Shown: positions 26,679-37,030 of the stretch, piece after piece
Layout: every line of letters begins with the position of its first letter
Numbering within the stretch: position 1 is the first letter of the stretch
From: Alphaproteobacteria bacterium
Lineage (GTDB): Bacteria; Pseudomonadota; Alphaproteobacteria; ATCC43930; CGMCC-115725
Direction: 5' to 3'
Length of the DNA stretch: 46,945 nucleotides
NCBI GenBank assembly: GCA_030041335.1
Contig: JASHOB010000239.1
Span: 1-46,945 of the forward strand
Program-made: the position numbers and the translations under genes
The notes under the pieces: model-generated
Told to the model about the DNA's origin: nothing
Seen by the model: the letters and a program-made list of their open reading frames with translations, nothing else
Databases searched by the model: none

Positions 26679-29561
26679 CTATGCCCGGCGCTTCTGCTTC
26701 TCGGCGGTGCGGACATTCTTGAGATAGGTGCGGAGATATTGGCCGGTATAGCTCTCGGGTATCTCGACGATATGCTCCGGCGTGCCGGCAGCGACGATGC
26801 GGCCGCCTTTGTCGCCGCCTTCGGGACCGAGATCGACGATCCAGTCCGCGGTCTTGATGACTTCGAGATTGTGCTCGATCACAATCACGGTATTGCCCTG
26901 ATCGACCAACGTGTGCAGCACTTCGAGCAGTTTCTTCACATCCTCGAAGTGCAGGCCCGTAGTCGGCTCGTCCAGGATATAGAGCGTTTTACCGGTGGCG
27001 CGACGCGATAGTTCCTTCGCGAGCTTGACGCGCTGCGCTTCGCCGCCCGACAGGGTCGTCGCCGGCTGGCCGATATGGATATAACCGAGCCCGACGCGCT
27101 GCAGCGTCACCAGTTTGTCGCGCACCGAGGGTACCGCCTTGAAGAACTCGGCACCCTCGTCGACCGTCATATCGAGCAAATCGGCGATGGATTTTTCTTT
27201 GAACTGAACCTCAAGCGTTTCGCGGTTGTAGCGCTTGCCATGGCAAACGTCGCACTGGACATAGACGTCGGGCAGGAAGTGCATCTCGATCTTGATGACC
27301 CCGTCGCCTTGGCATGCCTCGCAGCGCCCACCCTTGACATTGAATGAAAACCGACCCGGCCCGTAGCCACGCGCCTTCGCCTCCGGCAGGCCCGCAAACC
27401 AATCGCGGATTGGGGTAAAGGCGCCGGTATATGTTGCGGGATTAGAGCGCGGCGTGCGCCCGATCGGCGACTGGTCGATGTCGACGATCTTGTCAAGATG
27501 TTCCATCCCTGTGATTGCGTCGTGGGGCCCCGGATGTTCGCGGGCGCCGTTGAGGAGACGCGCCAGTGCCTTGTAAAGCGTGTCGACGATCAGGCTCGAT
27601 TTGCCGCCCCCCGACACGCCGGTAACACAGATCAGGGTGCCGAGCGGAAAATCGACGGTGATATTCTTGAGATTGTTGGCGCGCGCGCCACGGACTTCGA
27701 GACGCTGGGCAAGATGGCCGGGACGCCGTGTTGCCGGTACCTCAATGCGCCGCCGTCCGGTGAGATATTGCCCGGTGAGGCTTGCCGGATTGTTCAGCAC
27801 TGTGTCAGGCGCGCCCGCGGCGATGACATGGCCGCCATGAACGCCGGCGGCCGGTCCCATGTCGATGAGATAGTCGGCGGCGCGGATCGCCTCTTCGTCA
27901 TGCTCCACCACCAGCACCGAGTTGCCGAGGTCGCGTAGCCGTTTCAGCGTCGCCAGCAACCGGTCATTGTCGCGCTGATGCAGCCCGATCGACGGCTCGT
28001 CCAACACGTAGAGCACCCCTGTGAGTCCGGAGCCGATTTGCGAGGCGAGACGGATGCGCTGGCTTTCGCCGCCGCTGAGCGTTCCGGAATTGCGCGATAG
28101 CGTCAGATATTCGAGCCCGACATTCTGCAAAAAGCCGAGCCGTTCGTTGATCTCCTTCAGGATGCGGCGCGCGATGTCGCGCTGCTTGTCCGTCAGCTTG
28201 TCGTTGAGCGCGCCGAACCAGCGCGATGCCTCGGTGATCGAGAATTCGGTGACCTCGCTGATATCGCGGTTGTCGATCTTAACCGCCAGCGCCTCTGGTT
28301 TAAGCCGCTTGCCGTGGCAGCTCTCGCATTCCGCGGTGTTATGATAGCGCCCTAACTCCTCGCGCACCCAGGCGCTGTCGGTTTCGCGATAGCGACGCTC
28401 CATGTTGGGGATCACGCCCTCGAACGGTCGCGTCGTGGTGTAGGCGCGGCGACCGTCATCGTATGTCATCGCGATCGCGCTCTCGCCGGAACCGAACAGA
28501 ATCGAATCGCGCATTTTCGCCGGCAGTTCGCGCCATGGCGTGGACATGCTGTGCTTGAAATGCCGTGCGATGCTGTCAAGCGTCTGGAGATAATATTGCG
28601 ACGTTGAATTGGCCCAGGGTGCGATCGCACCTTCGCGCAGGCTCAGCCGCTCGTCCGGCACGACGAGTTCGGGGTCGAAGAATAGCTTGGTGCCGAGCCC
28701 GTCGCACACCGGGCAGGCGCCATAGGGATTGTTGAATGAAAAGAGGCGTGGCTCAATCTCGGGGATCGTAAAGCCGGAAACCGGGCAGGCAAACTTTGCC
28801 GAGAAGATAATCTGCTCGTCACGGTCGGCATTCTCAGCGATCGCAATGCCGTCGGCCAGGCGGAGCGCGGTCTCGAACGAGTCGGCAAGTCGCTGCTTGA
28901 TATTGGCACGGACCACCAGGCGATCGACGACGACGGCGATATCGTGTTTTAGCTTTTTGTCGAGCGCGGGCGCGGCATCGATCTCGTGAAGCTTGCCGTC
29001 GATCTTTACACGTTGGAAACCCCGCTTTTGCAAGTCGGCCAGCTCTTTGCGGTATTCTCCCTTGCGGCCGCGCACAATCGGCGCCAGCAGATAGAGCCGG
29101 GTGCCCTCGGGGAGCGTCAACACCCGGTCGACCATTTGCGACACGGTCTGGCTTTCGATCGGCAAGCCGGTCGCAGGCGAATAGGGAATGCCAACCCGCG
29201 CGAACAGAAGCCGCATATAGTCGTAGATCTCGGTTACGGTACCGACGGTGGAACGCGGGTTGCGCGAGGTGGTCTTCTGTTCGATGGAAATCGCGGGCGA
29301 CAGGCCCTCGATCGCGTCGACATCGGGCTTCTGCATCAGCTCGAGAAACTGGCGGGCGTAAGCCGAGAGGCTTTCCACATAACGACGCTGACCTTCGGCA
29401 TAGATGGTATCGAAGGCGAGCGAGGATTTGCCGGAGCCGCTGAGGCCGGTGATCACCACCAGTGCATCGCGCGGCATCTCGACATCGATGTTCTTCAGAT
29501 TGTGTTCGCGCGCGCCGCGAACCTTGATCTCCGGCATGCTCTGATGGCTCTCGAGAGGCAT
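26679..29561 (-). CDS. uvrA: Excinuclease ABC subunit A
   Basis: UvrA recognises DNA damage and loads UvrB in nucleotide excision repair. The 960-residue protein has two ABC ATPase modules: Walker [10 protein letters not shown] (39-47) and GVSGGGKSS near 655, signatures LSGGESQR and LSGGEAQR, and Walker [13 protein letters not shown] and [12 protein letters not shown]. The C-terminal zinc finger is complete (CEAC and CDVC around residues 755-785). The first finger reads CPVSG...CPVC, with Ser in place of the second Cys of the E. coli protein, a change I believe common in alphaproteobacteria. ATG 29561 is used; ATG 29537 ([17 protein letters not shown]) is the alternative. I find no LexA box in its leader, in contrast to ssb. 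Confidence 0.97.
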   Translation of the reverse strand: MPLESHQSMPEIKVRGAREHNLKNIDVEMPRDALVVITGLSGSGKSSLAFDTIYAEGQRRYVESLSAYARQFLELMQKPDVDAIEGLSPAISIEQKTTSRNPRSTVGTVTEIYDYMRLLFARVGIPYSPATGLPIESQTVSQMVDRVLTLPEGTRLYLLAPIVRGRKGEYRKELADLQKRGFQRVKIDGKLHEIDAAPALDKKLKHDIAVVVDRLVVRANIKQRLADSFETALRLADGIAIAENADRDEQIIFSAKFACPVSGFTIPEIEPRLFSFNNPYGACPVCDGLGTKLFFDPELVVPDERLSLREGAIAPWANSTSQYYLQTLDSIARHFKHSMSTPWRELPAKMRDSILFGSGESAIAMTYDDGRRAYTTTRPFEGVIPNMERRYRETDSAWVREELGRYHNTAECESCHGKRLKPEALAVKIDNRDISEVTEFSITEASRWFGALNDKLTDKQRDIARRILKEINERLGFLQNVGLEYLTLSRNSGTLSGGESQRIRLASQIGSGLTGVLYVLDEPSIGLHQRDNDRLLATLKRLRDLGNSVLVVEHDEEAIRAADYLIDMGPAAGVHGGHVIAAGAPDTVLNNPASLTGQYLTGRRRIEVPATRRPGHLAQRLEVRGARANNLKNITVDFPLGTLICVTGVSGGGKSSLIVDTLYKALARLLNGAREHPGPHDAITGMEHLDKIVDIDQSPIGRTPRSNPATYTGAFTPIRDWFAGLPEAKARGYGPGRFSFNVKGGRCEACQGDGVIKIEMHFLPDVYVQCDVCHGKRYNRETLEVQFKEKSIADLLDMTVDEGAEFFKAVPSVRDKLVTLQRVGLGYIHIGQPATTLSGGEAQRVKLAKELSRRATGKTLYILDEPTTGLHFEDVKKLLEVLHTLVDQGNTVIVIEHNLEVIKTADWIVDLGPEGGDKGGRIVAAGTPEHIVEIPESYTGQYLRTYLKNVRTAEKQKRRA

Positions 29562-30024
29562 ATTATATGGTCAGGAGCCTGTGGATAGGCTAGGGCGATT
29601 CTTGAGGTGGATGGCGGTCGGCTGATCCGCCCCGGCGTTAGCCGGATCCGACACCGCAAATTTGTGGTTGTGCCGGGAAGGGGCCGGCGGATTCGGCGGT
29701 CGATCGCCTGAAGCCGGCGGATGTCGGCCTGGCCCGGCTGTTGCCACGGAAGCCGGGGTCCATCACTCCGTCGGACGCGGATGCCAGTCTTCACGCTTCC
29801 CAATCATGGTGCGGTGCTCGTCCGCCGGGCTTGGCGTCGCCGACGGGATCCCAGGATTGGCGTTCATTCCAGGACGTTTTCCGAGGGGCGGCGGGCGGGG
29901 TCATCACCAGGGCCCGCGACCGGAACCCGGGATGACCTCCAAGGAATCACCAACGATTGTGATGATGACAGGAGCGCGAGCGGATCGCTATTTTCGCTCA
30001 AGAAAAAACATTGGGGGGGAACCC
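29562..30024. other. Intergenic region uvrA-MFS
   Basis: A 463-base divergent gap without a supported gene. The MFS ribosome site GGGGGGGA (30013-30020) is at its right end. A degenerate palindromic element with arms GGTCATC (29899-29905) and GATGACC (29931-29937) lies inside. Open frames crossing the region are rich in Arg and Gly with no family signature, typical of non-coding high-GC DNA. Confidence 0.4.
29899..29937. repeat. Possible degenerate palindromic repeat element
   Basis: Complementary 7-base arms (GGTCATC and GATGACC) flank a GC-rich 25-base centre that includes GGGCCCG and CCCGGG. Small palindromic intergenic repeats with such ends are common in alphaproteobacteria; only one copy is in this window, so the assignment is tentative. 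Confidence 0.25.
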
Positions 30025-31410
30025 ATGCCTGCCTCCTTGGATGCAACCATCGCAGCAAGGCTCGACCGACTGCCCAATTCGCGGGTCATGCGCCGGCTGG
30101 TTACACTGATATCACTCGGCGGTTGTTTCGAGTTCTACGACATTTTTTTTACCGCCTATGTCGGCCCCGGACTGATGAAGGCGGGTATTTTCTCGACCGC
30201 CGGCACGGCGTTGTTCGGCCTTGCCGGCCTCGCGAGCTTTGTCGCCGCGCTGTTCGCGGGCATGTTCGTCGGTACCATCGCCTTTACGCCGCTCTCGGAC
30301 CGGTTCGGGCGGCGTTCGATCTTTACCTTCGCCCTGCTGTGGTACTCTTTCGCCACCGTACTTCTTGCCTTTCAGCATACGGCGACGGGCGTGGTGCTCT
30401 GGCGCTTCATCGCTTCCGTCGGCATCGGCGTCGAATTCGTCAACAGTGACGCCTACATCTCTGAACTCGTGCCGAAGGATAGGCGCGGCCGCGCCTTCGG
30501 CTACAACCAGTTCGTGATGTTCATCGCGGTGCCGGTGGTGGCCTTCCTGTCCTGGATTTTGGTGCCGCGCACCGTCGCCGGCTTCGACGGCTGGCGCATT
30601 GTGGTACTGATCGGCGCCACCGGCGCGATCTTCATCTGGTGGATCAGGTTGGGGTTGCCGGAATCACCGCGCTGGTTGGCCAACCGCGGCCGGATCAAGG
30701 AAGCCGCCTCCATTATGGCGATGCTCGAAACCGAGATCGAGCAGGAGACCAGACGAAAATTACCGCCGCCGCAACCTTTCGAAGGCGAGGCCGACACTGC
30801 CACAGGTTCCTGGTGGGAGATCTGGCAGAGACCTTATCTCGGCCGGACGGTCATCCTCGTGATCTTCAACCTGTTCCAGACTGTGGGGTATTATGGCTTC
30901 GCGAGTTGGGTGCCGGTATTCCTGATCTCACACGGCATCGATATCACACGCTCACTGCTTTATACCTTCATCATCGCGATCGCCAACCCGATTGGGCCGC
31001 TGATTTTCATGGGCATCTCGGATCGGTTCGAGCGCAAGACGCAGATCGCAATCGCAGCGCTGTGTGTCGCGGTCTTTGGCTTGATGTTCTCACAGCAGAC
31101 GGGTGCAGCCGGAATCCTGATCTCCGGCATCCTGGTGACGTTGTCAAACAATTGGATGTCCTTTTCCTTTCATGCCTATCAGGCCGAACTCTATCCGACG
31201 CGGATCCGTGCCCAGGCGGTCGGGTTTGTCTATTCATGGAGCCGGTTCAGCACCATTTTCACCGCCTTTATCATCGCCTTCTTCCTCGGGCGCTTCGGCA
31301 CCACGGGCGTATTTGCGCTAATCGCCGCCTGCATGGTCGTGGTCGCGGTCACCATCGGGGGCTTCGGGCCGCGCGTCACCCGTCTGCGACTGGAGGAGGT
31401 GAGTCGCTGA
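30025..31410 (+). CDS. MFS transporter (metabolite:H+ symporter type)
   Basis: This 461-residue protein has 12 predicted membrane segments and sugar/aromatic-acid-porter-like motifs: SDRFGRRS (about residues 91-98), a second-half SDRFERKT, and PESPRWLANRGRIKEA (about 211-226) before the central loop. The FEFYDIFFTAYVGPGL segment in helix 1 and AFGYNQFVMFIAVPVVAF resemble AAHS and metabolite:H+ symporter members. The substrate is unknown. ATG 30025 follows GGGGGGGA; the upstream open frame from 29662 is non-coding in character. It separates uvrA from ssb, which often sit divergently next to each other in bacteria. Its 3' end is 16 bases from the ssb LexA box. Confidence 0.9.
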   Translation: MPASLDATIAARLDRLPNSRVMRRLVTLISLGGCFEFYDIFFTAYVGPGLMKAGIFSTAGTALFGLAGLASFVAALFAGMFVGTIAFTPLSDRFGRRSIFTFALLWYSFATVLLAFQHTATGVVLWRFIASVGIGVEFVNSDAYISELVPKDRRGRAFGYNQFVMFIAVPVVAFLSWILVPRTVAGFDGWRIVVLIGATGAIFIWWIRLGLPESPRWLANRGRIKEAASIMAMLETEIEQETRRKLPPPQPFEGEADTATGSWWEIWQRPYLGRTVILVIFNLFQTVGYYGFASWVPVFLISHGIDITRSLLYTFIIAIANPIGPLIFMGISDRFERKTQIAIAALCVAVFGLMFSQQTGAAGILISGILVTLSNNWMSFSFHAYQAELYPTRIRAQAVGFVYSWSRFSTIFTAFIIAFFLGRFGTTGVFALIAACMVVVAVTIGGFGPRVTRLRLEEVSR

Positions 31411-31426
31411 AATTGTGCTTGCCAAA

Positions 31427-31441
31427 GTTCTAGATTTGTTC
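31427..31441 (+). promoter_or_regulatory. LexA (SOS) box upstream of ssb
   Basis: GTTC (31427-31430), seven bases, GTTC (31438-31441): an exact match to the direct-repeat GTTC-N7-GTTC operator bound by LexA in alphaproteobacteria. It ends 35 bases before the ssb start codon, so it would overlap or lie close to the promoter. This predicts SOS induction of ssb. Confidence 0.8.
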
Positions 31442-31476
31442 TCTTGTTAACCCGCGACCAAGAAGGGAGTAGCGGC

Positions 31477-32013
31477 ATGGCCGGAAGCGTCAACAAAGTC
31501 ATCCTGATCGGAAATGTCGGCCGCGATCCGGAGATTCGTTCGACCAACGATGGCACGCGTATCGCCAATTTCACCCTCGCGACGTCGGATAATTGGCGGG
31601 ACAAAGCCTCGGGCGAGCGGCGCGAGCGCACCGAATGGCATCGCATCGTGATATTCAACGACCGGTTGACCGATGTGGTCGAGAAATACGTCAAAAAAGG
31701 TGCCAAACTCTACATCGAAGGCTCCCTTCAGACCCGCAAATGGACCGACAAGGAAGGCCAGGAGCGGTACACCACAGAGGTGGTCTTGCAGCGCTTTCGC
31801 GGTGAACTCACCATGCTTGATAGCCGTGGCGGTGGCGGCAGCGACCTCGCCGAAGAGGAACCGGTCGCCGCTGGCGGCGGATATGGCGGGGCCGGGGGCG
31901 GCCGCTTGGCTGACGGCTCGCGCGGCGGCAACGACGAGCTCGACGACGAAATTCCCTTTGTGCGAGCCGATGAGTTGTACATCGGCTCGAAGATGAACAA
32001 ACCCGTCTTCTAG
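31477..32013 (+). CDS. ssb: Single-stranded DNA-binding protein
   Basis: SSB coats single-stranded DNA during replication and repair and recruits partners through its acidic C-terminal tip. The 178-residue protein has the OB fold at residues 1-110 (MAGSVNKVILIGNVGRDPE, then WHRIVIFNDRL, YVKKGAKLYIEG, TTEVVLQRF) and a Gly-rich linker. The DDEIPF tip is at residues 156-161, but it is not terminal: 17 more residues follow, ending KMNKPVF. Normally the Phe is the last residue and its carboxylate contacts partners. ATG 31477 follows AAGGGAG. A LexA box lies upstream. The next gene is gyrA, 353 bases away. Confidence 0.95.
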   Translation: MAGSVNKVILIGNVGRDPEIRSTNDGTRIANFTLATSDNWRDKASGERRERTEWHRIVIFNDRLTDVVEKYVKKGAKLYIEGSLQTRKWTDKEGQERYTTEVVLQRFRGELTMLDSRGGGGSDLAEEEPVAAGGGYGGAGGGRLADGSRGGNDELDDEIPFVRADELYIGSKMNKPVF

Positions 32014-32057
32014 CGAGAACGACTCAGAACCAATTCCCGTGTTTGGTAGAATTCCGA

Positions 32058-32076
32058 CGCCCCCGCTTTGGGGGCG
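32058..32076. terminator. Hairpin after ssb
   Basis: CGCCCCC (32058-32064) and GGGGGCG (32070-32076) form a perfect 7-bp stem with a 5-base loop, 45 bases after the ssb stop. There is no T-run, so termination efficiency is uncertain. Confidence 0.4.
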
Positions 32077-32301
32077 AAGGCGTGACTGCCAGGCGAGGCC
32101 CGCAACCGGCCCGACACAGAGCTAAAGTATGATATGAGAGAGGGGGCGTAAGGGGTTATTTAAGAAAGAGATAAATTTGCAATTCTAGGGTCGATTTGAG
32201 CGACGACGCGATGCCTCTTTCGTTGTGTGCAGACGCGAAATCGACTAGATTTATGGTGGCGAGGTGCCGGTGCCACAAACCGGCATTTTTCGCCGTTCTG
32301 G

Positions 32302-32343
32302 GCGACCCTCGGTGGGGCGGGTTCCCGCCATAGCCAGGGTCGC
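32302..32343 (+). promoter_or_regulatory. Structured gyrA leader (nested hairpin)
   Basis: GCGACCCT (32302-32309) pairs perfectly with AGGGTCGC (32336-32343), and inside it GGCGGG (32316-32321) pairs with CCCGCC (32324-32329). The structure ends 23 bases before the TTG start of gyrA. It could mask or regulate the leader, act as a cruciform sensitive to supercoiling, or be incidental. Confidence 0.5.
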
Positions 32344-32366
32344 GACAAAGTCATCAGGCATCCAAC

Positions 32367-35123
32367 TTGGTCACAAATCCACCGCCGTCCGACATCACGC
32401 CGGTCGCCATCGAAGAGGAGATGCGCCGCTCCTACCTCGATTACGCGATGAGCGTGATCGTGGCGCGGGCCTTGCCCGATGTCCGCGACGGGTTGAAGCC
32501 GGTTCATCGCCGCATCCTCTATTCGATGAAAGAGACCGGCAACGATTGGAATCGCGGCTACCGCAAATGCGCCACCGTCGTCGGCGATGTCATCGGCCAC
32601 TATCACCCCCATGGCGACCTCGCAATCTATGATGCGCTGGTTCGGATGGCGCAGGACTTCGCCATGGGGCTGCCACTGATCGACGGTCAGGGCAATTTCG
32701 GTTCAATGGACGGCGACGCACCGGCGGCTTACCGCTATACCGAAGCGCGACTGGCGCGCGCTGCTGAAGCGCTCCTCGACGATATCGATAAGAACACGGT
32801 CGATTTTCAGCCCAATTATGACGGCAGCCGGCAAGAACCGAAGGTCCTGCCGGCGCGCTTCCCCAATATTTTGGTCAATGGCGGGCAGGGCATCGCCGTC
32901 GGCATGGCCACCAACATCCCGACGCATAATCTAGGCGAGGTAATCGATGCCTGCTGCGCCCTCCTCGATGATCCCAGCATTTCCGACGATGAATTGCTGA
33001 ACCGGCTGCCGGGGCCGGATTTCCCCACGGGCGGCATCATCCTTGGCCGCGCCGCCATCCAGGCGGCGTATCGGCTCGGTCGCGGGTCGATTGTGATCCG
33101 CGGGCGTCACCACATCGAGGAAATCCGCAAGGATCGCGAGGCCATCGTGTTCACCGAGATTCCCTATCAGGTGAACAAATCCCGCCTTGTCGAGCGCATC
33201 GCCGAAACCATGCGCGAGAAGCTGATCGAAGGGATCGCCGATCTGCGCGACGAGAGCGACCGCGACGGCGTCCGCGTGGTGATCGAGTTAAAACGCGACG
33301 CCGTAGCCGATGTGGTACTGGCGCAGCTGTTTCGTTTTACCCCGCTGCAATCGAGTTTCGCTGTCAATTCGGTGGTACTAAACCACGGCAGGCCGGAAAC
33401 GTTGTCGCTGCGCGAGATGATCGCGGCATTCCTTGCCTTTCGTGAAGAAGTCGTCACGCGCCGCACCGTCTATTTGCTGGAAAAGGCGCGGGAGCGTGCG
33501 CGCATTCTGGTCGGCCTGTTGATCGCAGTTGCCAATATCGACGCCATCATCGCGCTGATCCGCGCGGCACCCGATCCCAGCGCTGCGCGGCTGAGCTTGC
33601 TGGCACGGTCATGGCGGGCGCACACCGTCGCGCCGCTGATCGCGCGGGTCGAGGAGCGCGAGGGCGGCAGCAAGGTCGCCCCCGATGGCACCTATCGCCT
33701 CACCGACGAACAGGCACGCGCAATTCTCGATCTGCGCTTGCAAAGGCTTACCGGGCTCGAACGCGACAAGATCAGCGAAGAGCTCGACGGGCTGATCAAG
33801 GAGATCGAGGGGCATCTCGAAATCCTGGGCTCACGCTCGATGCTGTTGGCGCTGATCCGCAAGGAGTTTGTCGCGTGCAAGGAACAGTTTGCGACGCCGC
33901 GACATACGGAAATCCAAGAGGTCGAATTCGAGACCGATATCGAGGACTTAATCCAGCGCGAGGACATGGTCGTTACCGTCAGTCACGCCGGCTACATCAA
34001 GCGTGTGCCGCTTTCGACTTATCGCGCACAGCGGCGCGGCGGGCGCGGGCGCGCCGGCATGGCAACCCACGAGGAGGATTTCGTCACCCAGGTGTTCGTG
34101 GCATCGACCCATGCGCCGATGCTGTTCTTTACCGCGAGCGGCCGCGTCTACAAGCTTAAGGTCTACCGTCTGCCGGTCGGCACCCCGCAGGCGCGCGGCA
34201 AGGCAATGATAAATCTCCTGCCCAATCTCGGCCCCGGCGAAGGCATCTCCACCGTCATGGTCTTGCCCGAAGACGAATCCAGCTGGAACAAGTTCAACGT
34301 CGTTTTCGCGACCGCCAAGGGTTCGGTGCGGCGCAACCAGCTCACCGATTTCGGCAACGTGCGCCAGAGTGGCATGATTGCGATGAAGTTCGAAGGTGGC
34401 GATGCCGACGATCGCATGATCGCGGCCGCCGTCTGTACGCCGCAAGACGATATCCTGCTGGCGACCCGGAGCGGCAAGTGCATTCGTTTCGCGGTCGACG
34501 ATGTGCGCGTCTTCGCCGGCCGCAATTCGGTGGGCGTACGCGGCATCAGGCTTGGCGACGATGACAGCGTCATCTCCTTGTCGATCCTCAAACACGCGGA
34601 CGCGCCGCCCGAGATACGGAACGCTTATTTGATGGAATCGGCCAGGCGGCGCAGCGCGCCGGGCGAAGAGCTCGAAACCGTCGAGGATGACGAGGGAACC
34701 GCGACCGGGTCCGTCTCCGAGGAACAATTCGTGGAGATGGCGGCGCGCGAGGAGTTTCTGTTGAGTGTCACGGCCAAGGGCTACGGCGTGCGTAGCTCGG
34801 CCTACGATTACCGCATTACCGGCCGCGGCGGGCAGGGCATCGTCAACATGAACCTCGAGCGGCGCCAAGATGCCATGGTCGCCGTATTTCCGGTCGAGCC
34901 CAACGACCAGATTATACTCGTTACCGACGGCGGCATGATGATCCGCGTACCGGTCGGGGATATCCGGATCGCGCGACGCCGCACCCAAGGCGTCGTCGTC
35001 TTCAAGGTTGGCGATGACGAGCGCGTCGTCTCGGTCGCTCATCTCCGTGAAAGCGAAGAAACCGGAAACGGACATGATCCGGAAGGAAATGCCGAACCAT
35101 CGGCGTCAGGAGAAAATTCATGA
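32367..35123 (+). CDS. gyrA: DNA gyrase subunit A
   Basis: GyrA cuts and rejoins DNA in the supercoiling reaction. The 918-residue protein has the breakage-reunion domain with the catalytic Tyr in [10 protein letters not shown] (about residue 125), and a C-terminal beta-pinwheel opening with the GyrA box QRRGGRG (about residues 552-558), which marks gyrase rather than topoisomerase IV. The quinolone-determining segment reads [12 protein letters not shown]: residue 85, matching Ser83 of E. coli, is Leu (codon CTC, 32619-32621). An acidic linker insertion ([15 protein letters not shown], about 770-785) is present in the pinwheel. The start is taken as TTG 32367, the only suitable codon before the conserved [17 protein letters not shown]; an AGG lies about 10 bases upstream. 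The stop overlaps coaD (ATGA). Confidence 0.96.
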   Translation: MVTNPPPSDITPVAIEEEMRRSYLDYAMSVIVARALPDVRDGLKPVHRRILYSMKETGNDWNRGYRKCATVVGDVIGHYHPHGDLAIYDALVRMAQDFAMGLPLIDGQGNFGSMDGDAPAAYRYTEARLARAAEALLDDIDKNTVDFQPNYDGSRQEPKVLPARFPNILVNGGQGIAVGMATNIPTHNLGEVIDACCALLDDPSISDDELLNRLPGPDFPTGGIILGRAAIQAAYRLGRGSIVIRGRHHIEEIRKDREAIVFTEIPYQVNKSRLVERIAETMREKLIEGIADLRDESDRDGVRVVIELKRDAVADVVLAQLFRFTPLQSSFAVNSVVLNHGRPETLSLREMIAAFLAFREEVVTRRTVYLLEKARERARILVGLLIAVANIDAIIALIRAAPDPSAARLSLLARSWRAHTVAPLIARVEEREGGSKVAPDGTYRLTDEQARAILDLRLQRLTGLERDKISEELDGLIKEIEGHLEILGSRSMLLALIRKEFVACKEQFATPRHTEIQEVEFETDIEDLIQREDMVVTVSHAGYIKRVPLSTYRAQRRGGRGRAGMATHEEDFVTQVFVASTHAPMLFFTASGRVYKLKVYRLPVGTPQARGKAMINLLPNLGPGEGISTVMVLPEDESSWNKFNVVFATAKGSVRRNQLTDFGNVRQSGMIAMKFEGGDADDRMIAAAVCTPQDDILLATRSGKCIRFAVDDVRVFAGRNSVGVRGIRLGDDDSVISLSILKHADAPPEIRNAYLMESARRRSAPGEELETVEDDEGTATGSVSEEQFVEMAAREEFLLSVTAKGYGVRSSAYDYRITGRGGQGIVNMNLERRQDAMVAVFPVEPNDQIILVTDGGMMIRVPVGDIRIARRRTQGVVVFKVGDDERVVSVAHLRESEETGNGHDPEGNAEPSASGENS

Positions 35124-35620
35124 GTCTACGTGTGGGGGTGTATCCCGGTACCTTTGATCCGATCACCAACGGACACACCGATATCATTTTGCGGGCGACA
35201 AAGATCGTCGACCGCCTGGTGATCGGTGTCGCCAAAAACATCGGCAAGGGACCGCTGTTCACGAGCGACGAACGCGTCGCCATCGTGAAGGAGGAGATTG
35301 CCCATATCGACGGCAAGGACGTGCAGAAGAGGATCGAAGTCAAGGCGTTTGACAACCTGCTGATGCACTTCGCCGTCGAGCAGGGCGCCAGCGTCATCGT
35401 GCGCGGCCTACGCGCCGTTTCGGATTTCGAATACGAGTTTCAGATGGCCGGAATGAACGGGCGCCTCAACGCCACCGTAGAGACCGTGTTCCTGATGTCT
35501 GCCGACCGTTATCAGTTCATATCATCGCGTTTCGTCAAGGAGATCGGCCAGCTCGGCGGTGACGTCACACCCTTCGTTTCGGCGCGCGTTGCGGAACGAA
35601 TCAGGAAGAAGTTCACGTAA
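35120..35620 (+). CDS. coaD: Phosphopantetheine adenylyltransferase
   Basis: CoaD makes dephospho-CoA from 4'-phosphopantetheine and ATP. The 166-residue protein begins [16 protein letters not shown], with the T/HxGH nucleotidyl-transferase motif as TNGH (residues 16-19), has [19 protein letters not shown] (about 92-110), and ends with the ISSRFVKEI signature (about 133-141). ATG 35120 overlaps the gyrA stop, so the two are co-translated; this gyrA-coaD pairing is frequent in alphaproteobacteria. The length is normal. Confidence 0.97.
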   Translation: MSLRVGVYPGTFDPITNGHTDIILRATKIVDRLVIGVAKNIGKGPLFTSDERVAIVKEEIAHIDGKDVQKRIEVKAFDNLLMHFAVEQGASVIVRGLRAVSDFEYEFQMAGMNGRLNATVETVFLMSADRYQFISSRFVKEIGQLGGDVTPFVSARVAERIRKKFT

Positions 35621-35733
35621 CAGAGGGACCGCAGCTCTGGCGATAACGAGAACCAGGGGACGGTAACACCGGCTGCGGTTGCGCGATACTCATAGCCGTG
35701 GCTAAATCTCACCAATAAACGGGGGAGGCTCGC

Positions 35734-37017
35734 ATGCGTCATCTGCTCGGTGCCACGACGTGCGCGATGTTGGTGCTATGGCTGGTTGCGCCGGTCCTCG
35801 CCCAGGAGCTTGGCAATGCCAAGCCGGAAGAGGTCGGCTTCTCCCAGGAACGACTGGATCGCATTACCGACACCCTTAAAGCGGATGTCAAACACCAAGT
35901 CATTCCCGGGGCGACATTGTTGATCGCGCGGCACGACAAGATTGCCTATTTCGAGAAGCTTGGCTCTCTCGACCCCGATAAGAACCTGCCGATGCGCGAC
36001 GACGCAATTTTTCGCATCTTCTCGATGAGCAAGCCGATCACATCGGTCGCAGCCATGATTCTGTTTGAACAGGGCAAGCTGTTCCTTGGCAACCCGATCG
36101 CCAAATACCTGCCGCAATTTACCGACGTGAAAGTGCTGATGCCGAACAAAGATCCGAACGACAGGGGTGACGGCAGTCCCTACCATCTGGTCGCGCCAAA
36201 TCGGGCGCCGACCGTTCAGGATTTGCTCCGGCACACAGCCGGTCTCACCTATGGTTTCTGGAGTGATCCAGTCGCCAAGATGTACGTCGCGGCTGGATTG
36301 TTTGGCGGCAACTATAACAACGCCGAGTTCGTTGACCGAATCGCCAAGCTTCCACTGGCGTTTCAGCCAGGCACCGTATGGAACTACAGTAATGGGGTTG
36401 ACGTACTTGGTCGTGTCATCGAAGTGGTGTCGGGCAAGTCCCTCTATCAATTCGAGAAGGAGAACATCCTCGACCCCCTCGGCATGAACGACACGAGCTT
36501 CTATCTGACCGACCCAGCGAAAAAGGGTCGTATCGCCGAAGGGCTCTCATCGGACAACAAAGTATTTGGCTTTCCGCTGTTCGATCCGACCATTCAAGGC
36601 AAATGGGAGGCGGGCGGTCAGGGCATGGTGTCGACCACGCTCGACTATGCGCGGTTCCTCCAGATGCTATTGAATGGCGGCGTATTCAATGGTCACCGGA
36701 TCCTGTCGCCGGCGACCGTCGCCCTGATGACGCACGATCATCTCGGGAGGATCGGGCCAAGTACCAACCTCTATATACCGGGCCCGGGTACCGGTTTCGG
36801 TCTCGGGTTCGCCGTGCGCCGAAGCGAGGGTCAAGCGACTATCGCGGGCTCGGTGGGCAATTATTTTTGGGGCGGTGCGGCCGGCACTGCGTTCTGGAAC
36901 GATCCAAAGCTGCAGATGCTTGTCGTCTTCATGATCCAGGCCCCGAAACAAGGCTTCCACTACCAGACGCTGTTGCCCAACATGGTCTATGCCGCGCTGA
37001 CCGATCCCAGCAAGTAG
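35734..37017 (+). CDS. Exported serine hydrolase, beta-lactamase/class C fold
   Basis: This 427-residue protein belongs to the beta-lactamase-related (EstB/class C-like) serine hydrolases. A signal peptide occupies about residues 1-24 (LLGATTCAMLVLWLVAPVLA). The catalytic SxxK is S97-M-S-K100 and the second motif is Y218-S-N220, with a C-terminal AGSVGNYFWGG block where class C enzymes have KTG. It could be an esterase, peptidase or lactamase; resistance function is not implied. ATG 35734 follows GGGGGAGG. The next gene, 13 bases on, encodes a close paralogue without a signal peptide, so this is a tandem duplication with likely co-transcription. Confidence 0.9.
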   Translation: MRHLLGATTCAMLVLWLVAPVLAQELGNAKPEEVGFSQERLDRITDTLKADVKHQVIPGATLLIARHDKIAYFEKLGSLDPDKNLPMRDDAIFRIFSMSKPITSVAAMILFEQGKLFLGNPIAKYLPQFTDVKVLMPNKDPNDRGDGSPYHLVAPNRAPTVQDLLRHTAGLTYGFWSDPVAKMYVAAGLFGGNYNNAEFVDRIAKLPLAFQPGTVWNYSNGVDVLGRVIEVVSGKSLYQFEKENILDPLGMNDTSFYLTDPAKKGRIAEGLSSDNKVFGFPLFDPTIQGKWEAGGQGMVSTTLDYARFLQMLLNGGVFNGHRILSPATVALMTHDHLGRIGPSTNLYIPGPGTGFGLGFAVRRSEGQATIAGSVGNYFWGGAAGTAFWNDPKLQMLVVFMIQAPKQGFHYQTLLPNMVYAALTDPSK

Positions 37018-37030
37018 AAGAGGAAACGCT

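Larger units (their letters stand above)
32014..32366. other. Intergenic region ssb-gyrA
   Basis: A 353-base gap. It holds the hairpin at 32058-32076, an AT-rich stretch near 32150-32185 (TTATTTAAGAAAGAGATAAA) that is the likeliest promoter for gyrA, and the long inverted repeat at 32302-32343 in the gyrA leader. No gene is supported. Confidence 0.5.

Noticed and set aside
28914-28930. TGGCAC resembling the -24 element of a sigma-54 promoter
   Set aside because: Inside uvrA and lacking GC at the -12 position (CA is found there).
33948-35075. Minus-strand open frame (375 codons) opposite gyrA
   Set aside because: Antisense to the conserved gyrA C-terminal domain, with Arg/Ala/His-rich, unconserved content.
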